A DNA stretch of 64,000 nucleotides from Beroe forskalii (lineage: Eukaryota; Ctenophora; Nuda; Beroida; Beroidae), in the NCBI GenBank assembly GCA_011033025.1, contig WFMF01000505.1:8198-72197 (forward strand), in the 5' to 3' direction. Of the stretch, positions 59,311 to 64,000 are shown piece after piece (the first letter of the stretch is position 1; each line of letters opens with the position of its first letter). The notes beneath the pieces were generated by a model, which searched no databases, was not told the origin of the DNA, and saw only the letters and a program-made list of their open reading frames with translations. Both the position numbers and the translations under genes were made by a program.

Positions 59311-59430
59311 GTTCCACCTCTGAAAGCCCATATTGCTCTGGTTTATCTCAGTTCCACCTCTGGAAGCCCACATTGCTCTGGTTTATCTCAGTTCCACCTC
59401 TGGAAGCCCACATTGCTCTGGTATATGGAG
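59311..59430 (-). repeat. 40-bp triplication of a coding end and stop codon
   Basis: Three copies of a 40-bp unit (59311, 59351, 59391) that on the minus strand reads CAGAGCAATGTGGGCTTCCA, GAGGTGGAACTGA and GATAAAC. The first translated copy (59391-59430) plus its TGA ends the protein, so the other two are 3' UTR. Confidence 0.9.
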
Positions 59431-59598
59431 GGGGTTCCCTTGGCCAGGTTGGGGGTGTAGCCCCCGTTGTAAGTGGGGGAGTTGCCCCGGGACCCCTGGT
59501 ACACCATGTAGCCGTCCTGGCCAGGGGTCCGCAGCTTGCTCAGGTGATATGTCTTCATGTAGCTCTCTGCCGTGCTCGAGCTCTTGAACTTGTTGTAG
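59388..59598 (-). CDS. Terminal exon of unrecognised gene
   Basis: After CCCTTCCCAG the frame reads YNKFKSSSTAESYMKTYHLS, DGYMVYQGSRGNSPTYNGGY and GTPSIYQSNVGFQRWN, then TGA at 59388-59390. It is Tyr-, Ser- and Gly-rich, like the cytoplasmic tail of a membrane or adhesion protein, but that is only an impression. It joins the previous exon in phase (AC + C). Confidence 0.75.
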
Positions 59599-59828
59599 CT
59601 GGGAAGGGGATATATGAGTCACAAGATATAACCACGCACAATCGAATTTCAAGACATATTAGTTTTAAAGAGAGGGGTAAGGCCTCGACATTTAGGATAT
59701 TTTCCTGGCAATATGCTTTATGAAATTATTATCAGCCATAAATTTTGTACACTACACTTACGAAAGAAATGAACGGACAGTATTCATTATAACCATAACA
59801 TTACAGTCATATACGAAGCACTACTAAC

Positions 59829-60031
59829 GTAGCAAAAGGTTTCGGGTCGTATGATCCGGGTTGGGGTGACTGGGAGGGCGAAGTTTCGGGTGTCTTGTAT
59901 CTGTCCTCAATGGGGGGCTCTACGATCTTCCGAGTTTCGGGGATAAGACTACCGAGGGGCAGCGTTTCTATGTCATTCCGCTCACTGTCGCTGACACTGT
60001 AGTCGAAAGGACTGTCTGACTTACGGGGCAC
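59829..60031 (-). CDS. Penultimate exon of unrecognised gene
   Basis: Acceptor TTTTCCTCGCAG, donor GTTAGTAG. VPRKSDSPFDYSVSDSERND, then PLGSLIPETRKIVEPPIED and TPETSPSQSPQPGS; acidic then Pro/Ser-rich, probably disordered. Confidence 0.75.
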
Positions 60032-60275
60032 CTGCGAGGAAAAGCTGTCAGTAAAAGGGAAGGGCCGGAGGGGCAAATGTTGTAGGTTGTTCTCATTTCA
60101 ACAAGACTTGATAATACTGACACTACGTAAGATTCAAGAATGACTTTCAGAATCTTAAGAAATATTGTAAATCACGATGCTCATTCCTCAAATTTCACAA
60201 CACCATACCAGTTTTCACCATGATAGACAGTACATGAGAAACATAGCATGAGATACAAGATAAAAGTGTGTGAAC

Positions 60276-60490
60276 CTTAATCTTCCTCTTCCTCTTCTCC
60301 TTCTTGATAGGTTCCTGTTTGCTCTTCTCCATGGTGGCTCGCTTGGTAGGTTTCCGCTTCATGTTGTGATCCTCTGTCATGACTTGGGGGTAGAGTTTCC
60401 TGACCGTAGCGTCTATCTTCCTCTTCCTGTTCCGGGCTAGTTCCTGTTCCTCGTACTCCTGCAGCTCCTCCCTCGTCGGGGGGCAGTACC
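60276..60490 (-). CDS. Upstream exon of unrecognised gene
   Basis: Follows CCCCCCTAG; reads YCPPTREELQEYEEQELARN, then RKRKIDATVRKLYPQVM and a strongly basic end (KKEKRKRKIK). Donor GTTCAC, phase 0. Earlier exons must lie beyond the 3.5 kb array, outside the window. No family is recognised; a basic stretch of this kind could bind lipid or nucleic acid. Confidence 0.72.
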
Positions 60491-63400
60491 CTAGGGGGGG
60501 GGGGTAGTGTCAGTAGTCAGTACCCTGGGGGAGTAGTGTCAGTACCCTGGGGAGTAGTGTCAGTACCCTGGGAGTAGTAGTGTCAGTACCCTGGGGGGGC
60601 AGTACCCTAGTGGGGAGTAGTGTCAGTACCTGGGGAGTAGTGTCAGTACCCTGGGGGGAGTAGTGTCACCTGGGGAGTAGTGTCAGTACCTAGTGGGGGC
60701 AGTACCCCTAGTGGGGAGTAGTGTCAGTACCCTGGGGGAGTGTCAGTACCCTGGGGGAGTAGTGTCAGTACCCTGGGGAGTAGTGTCAGTACCCTGGGGG
60801 AGTAGTGTCAGTACCCTGGGGGAGTAGTGTCAGTACCCTGGGGGTGTAGTGTCAGTACCCTGGGGGGCAGTACCCTAGTGGGGAGTAGTGTCAGTACCCT
60901 AGTGGGGAGTAGTGTCAGTACCCTGGGGGAGTAGTGTCAGTACTCTGGGGAGTAGTGTCAGTACCCTGGGGAGTAGTGTCAGTACCCTGGGGAGTAGTGT
61001 CAGTACCCTGGGGGAGTAGTGTCAGTACCCTGGGGAGTAGTGTCAGTACCCTGGGGGGGGGCAGTACCCTGGGGGAGTAGTGTCAGTACCTTGGGGGAGT
61101 AGTGTCAGTACCTTGGGGGAGTAGTGTCAGTACCTTGGGGGAGTAGTGTCAGTACCCTGGGGGAGTAGTGTCAGTACCCTGGGGAGTAGTGTCAGTACCT
61201 TGGGGAAGTATTGTCAGTACCCTGGGGGAGTAGTGTCAGTACCTGGGGAGTAGTGTCGGTACCCTGGGGGGCAGTACCCTAGTGGGGAGTAGTGTCAGTA
61301 CCCTAGTGGGGGAGTAGTGTCAGTACCTGGGGGAGTAGTGTCAGTGCCCTGGGGGAGTGTCAGTACCTGGGGGGGGCAGTACCCTGGGGGAGTAGTGTCA
61401 GTACCCTGGGGGGGCAGTACCCTAGTGGGGAGTAGTGTCAGTACCCTGGGGGAGTAGTGTCAGTACCCTGGGGGAGTAGTGTCAGTACCCTGTAGGGGGG
61501 GGCAGTACCCTGGGGAGTAGTGTCAGTACCCTGGGGAGTAGTGTCAGTACCTTGGGGGAGTAGTGTCAGTACCCTGGGGGAGTAGTGTCAGTACCCTGGG
61601 GGAGTAGTGTCAGTACCCTGGGGAGTAGTGTCAGTACCCTGGGGGAGTAGTGTCAGTACCCTGGGGAGTAGTGTCAGTACCCTGGGGAGTAGTGTCAGTA
61701 CCCTGGGGGGGCAGTACCCTAGTGGGGAGTAGTGTCAGTACCCTAGTGGGGAGTAGTGTCAGTACCCTGGGGGAGTAGTGTCAGTACTCTGGGGAGTAGT
61801 GTCAGTACCCTGGGGGAGTAGTGTCAGTACCCTGGGGAGTAGTGTCAGTACCCTGGGGAGTAGTGTCAGTACCCCTAGTGGGGAGTAGTGTCAGTACCCT
61901 GGGGGAGCAGTGTCAGTACCCTGATGGGGAGTAGTGTCAGTACCCTGGGAGGTGTCAGTACCTGGGGGGTAGTGTCAGGGGGGGGAGTAGTGTCAGCACC
62001 TAGTGGGGAGTAGTGTCAGTACCCTAGTGGGAGTAGTGTCAGTACCCTAGTGGGGGAGTAGTGTCAGTACCCTGGGGAGTAGTGTCAGTACCCTGGGGGT
62101 AAGTACCCTGGGGAGTAGTGTCAGTACCCTGGGGGAGTAGTGTCAGTACCCTGGGGAGAGAGTGTCGGGGCACCTGGGGGAGTAGTGTCAGTACCCTGGG
62201 GGAGTAGTGTCAGTACCCTGGGGAGTAGTGTCAGTACCCTGGGGGTGTAGTGTCAGTACCCTGGGGGCAGTGTCAGTACCCCTGGGAGTAGTGTCAGTAC
62301 CCTGGGGAGTAGTGTCAGTACCCTGGGGGAGTAGTGTCAGTACCTTGGGGAGTAGTGTCAGTACCTTGGGGGAGTAGTGTCAGTACCTTGGGGAGTAGTG
62401 TCAGTACCTTGGGGAGTAGTGTCAGTACCTGGGGAGTAGTGTCAGTACCCTGGGGGAGTAGTGTGTCAGTACCTTGGGGAAGTATTGTCAGTACCCTGGG
62501 GGAGTAGTGTCAGTACCCTGGGGGAGTAGTGTCAGTACCCTGGGGAGTAGTGTCAGTACCCTGGGGGAGTAGTGTCAGTACCTGGGGGGGGCAGTACCCT
62601 GGGGGAGTAGTGTCAGTACCCTGGGGAGTAGTGTCAGTACCCTGGGGGAGTAGTGTCAGTACCCTGGGGGAATAGTGTCAGTACCCTGGGGAGTAGTGTC
62701 AGTACCTTGGGGATGGTGTCAGTACCTGGGGGTAGTGTCACTACCCTGGGGGAGTAGTGTCAGTACCTTGGGGGAGTAGTGTCAGTACCTTGGGGAGTAG
62801 TGTCAGTACCTTGGGGGAGTAGTGTCTTGGGGGAGAAAGTGTCAGTACCCTGGGGAGTAGTGTCAGTACCCTGGGGGAGTAGTGTCAGTACCCTGGGGAG
62901 TAGTGTCAGTACCCTGGGGAGTAGTGTCAGTACCCTGGGGGAGTAGTGTCAGTACCCTGGGGGAGTAGTGTCAGTACCTTGGGGGAGTAGTGTCAGTACC
63001 TTGGGGGAGTAGTGTCAGTACCTTGGGGGAGTAGTGTCAGTACCTTGGGGGAGTAGTGTCAGTACCCTGGGGGGCAGTACCCTAGTGGGGAGTAGTGTCA
63101 GTACCCTGGGGGAGTAGTGTCAGTACCCTGGGGGAGTAGTGTCAGTACCCTGGGGGAGTAGTGTCAGTACCCTGGGGGTGTAGTGTCAGTACCCTGGGGG
63201 GCAGTGTCAGTACCCTGGGGGAGTAGTGTCAGTACCCTGGGGGAGTAGTGTCAGTACCCTGGGGGAGTAGTGTCAGTACCCTGGGGGAGTAGTGTCAGTA
63301 CCCTAGTGGGGAGTAGTGTCAGTACCCTAGTGGGGAGTAGTGTCAGTACCCTAGTGGAGAGTAGTGTCAGTGCCCTGGGGGAGTAGTGTCAGTACCCTGG

Positions 63401-64000
63401 GGGGGGGCAGTGTCAGTACCCTGGGGAGTAGTGTCAGTACCCTGGGGGAGTAGTGTCAGTACCCTGGGGAGTAGTGTCAGTACCCTGGGGAGTAGTGTCA
63501 GTACCCTAGTGGGGAGTAGTGTCAGTACCCTGGGGGAGTAGTGTCAGTACCCTAGTGGGGAGTAGTGTCAGTACCCTAGTGGGGAGTAGTGTCAGTACCC
63601 TGGGGGAGCAGTGTCAGTACCCTAGTGGGGAGTAGTGTCAGTACCCTGGGGGGGCAGTGTCAGTACCCTGGGGGGCAGTACCCTGGGGGGCAGTACCCTG
63701 GGGGCATTACCCTGGGGGAGCAGTGTCAGTACCCTGAGGGAATAGTGTCAGTACCCTGGGGGGCAGTACCCTAGTGGGGAGTAGTGTCAGTACCCTGGGG
63801 GAGTAGTGTCAGTACCCTGGGGAGTAGTGTCAGTACCCTGGGGAGTAGTGTCAGTACCCTGGGGGGGGGCAGTACCCTAGTGGGGAGTAGTGTCAGTACC
63901 CTGGGGGAGAAAATAAAGTACCCTGGGGAGTAGTGTCAGTACCCTGGGGGAGTAGTGTCAGTACCCTGGGGGAGTAGTGTCAGTACCCTGGGGAGTAGTG
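60491..64000 (-). repeat. 20-21 bp array anchored at a splice acceptor, runs off the window
   Basis: About 170 copies of AGTAGTGTCAGTACCCTGGG with G-run and TAGTGGGG variants. On the minus strand each unit reads CCCCCAG or CCCCTAG followed by GGTACTG, the same as the authentic acceptor and first exon bases at 60490. Thus the array is a long series of 3' splice-site copies. In the exon's frame each unit also contains TGA. It lies wholly within the upstream intron. Confidence 0.92.

Noticed and set aside
60491-64000. CRISPR-like array
   Set aside because: There are no unique spacers, the units are contiguous 20-21 bp repeats, and the DNA is animal.

Overview
The window is animal (metazoan) genomic DNA, most likely from an invertebrate. 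It has intron-split genes with GT-AG borders, an eIF4B gene, a metazoan-style Merlin transposase, hAT-like and TA-flanked DNA elements, an RT plus restriction-like-endonuclease retroelement, and telomere-like TTAGGG/TTTGGG runs. The phylum cannot be fixed from sequence alone. Protein-coding content is small; most of the window is transposable elements, fold-back DNA and tandem arrays.

Layout. 1-2812: AT-rich DNA holding a decayed Merlin element (1314-2066). 2813-11088 and 17062-32411: the two arms of a large inverted duplication around a roughly 6 kb spacer. Each arm carries a copy of the same unrecognised gene (two coding exons each, pointing away from the centre). Each copy runs at its exon 3 donor into an 81-bp minisatellite. 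Comparing the arms exposes empty and filled sites for several elements: a 4.44 kb TA-flanked fold-back element, a 1.0 kb TA element, an 846-bp element and a 1456-bp hAT-like element in the right arm, and a 406-bp element in the left arm. 32699-33288: an exon-like ORF ending in a stop just outside the right arm. 33.3-37.0 kb: dispersed repeats. 37041-51377: a 14.3 kb segment bounded by inverted repeats of about 750 bp with TA at both ends; inside are exon-like tandem units, hairpin repeats, a satellite fold-back element and a broken retroelement. 52555-58606: the eIF4B gene on the minus strand, with a 2.5 kb hAT-like element full of a 22-bp repeat in one intron. 59388-60490: the last three exons of an unrecognised minus-strand gene. 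60491-64000: a 20-21-bp tandem array that starts at that gene's splice acceptor and runs off the window.

Two patterns look new. First, tandem arrays repeatedly start exactly at exon borders: an 81-bp array at a donor in both arms, a 48-bp array and a 33-bp duplication at two eIF4B donors, a 20-bp array at an acceptor, and a 40-bp triplication at a stop codon. Each copies splice sites or the stop. Second, many of the non-autonomous DNA elements carry tandem arrays of short, often palindromic words as their body or ends, so satellite DNA appears to be packaged in transposons. The most elaborate is the 4.44 kb element, a mirrored stack of four satellite types with telomere-like repeats at its apex.
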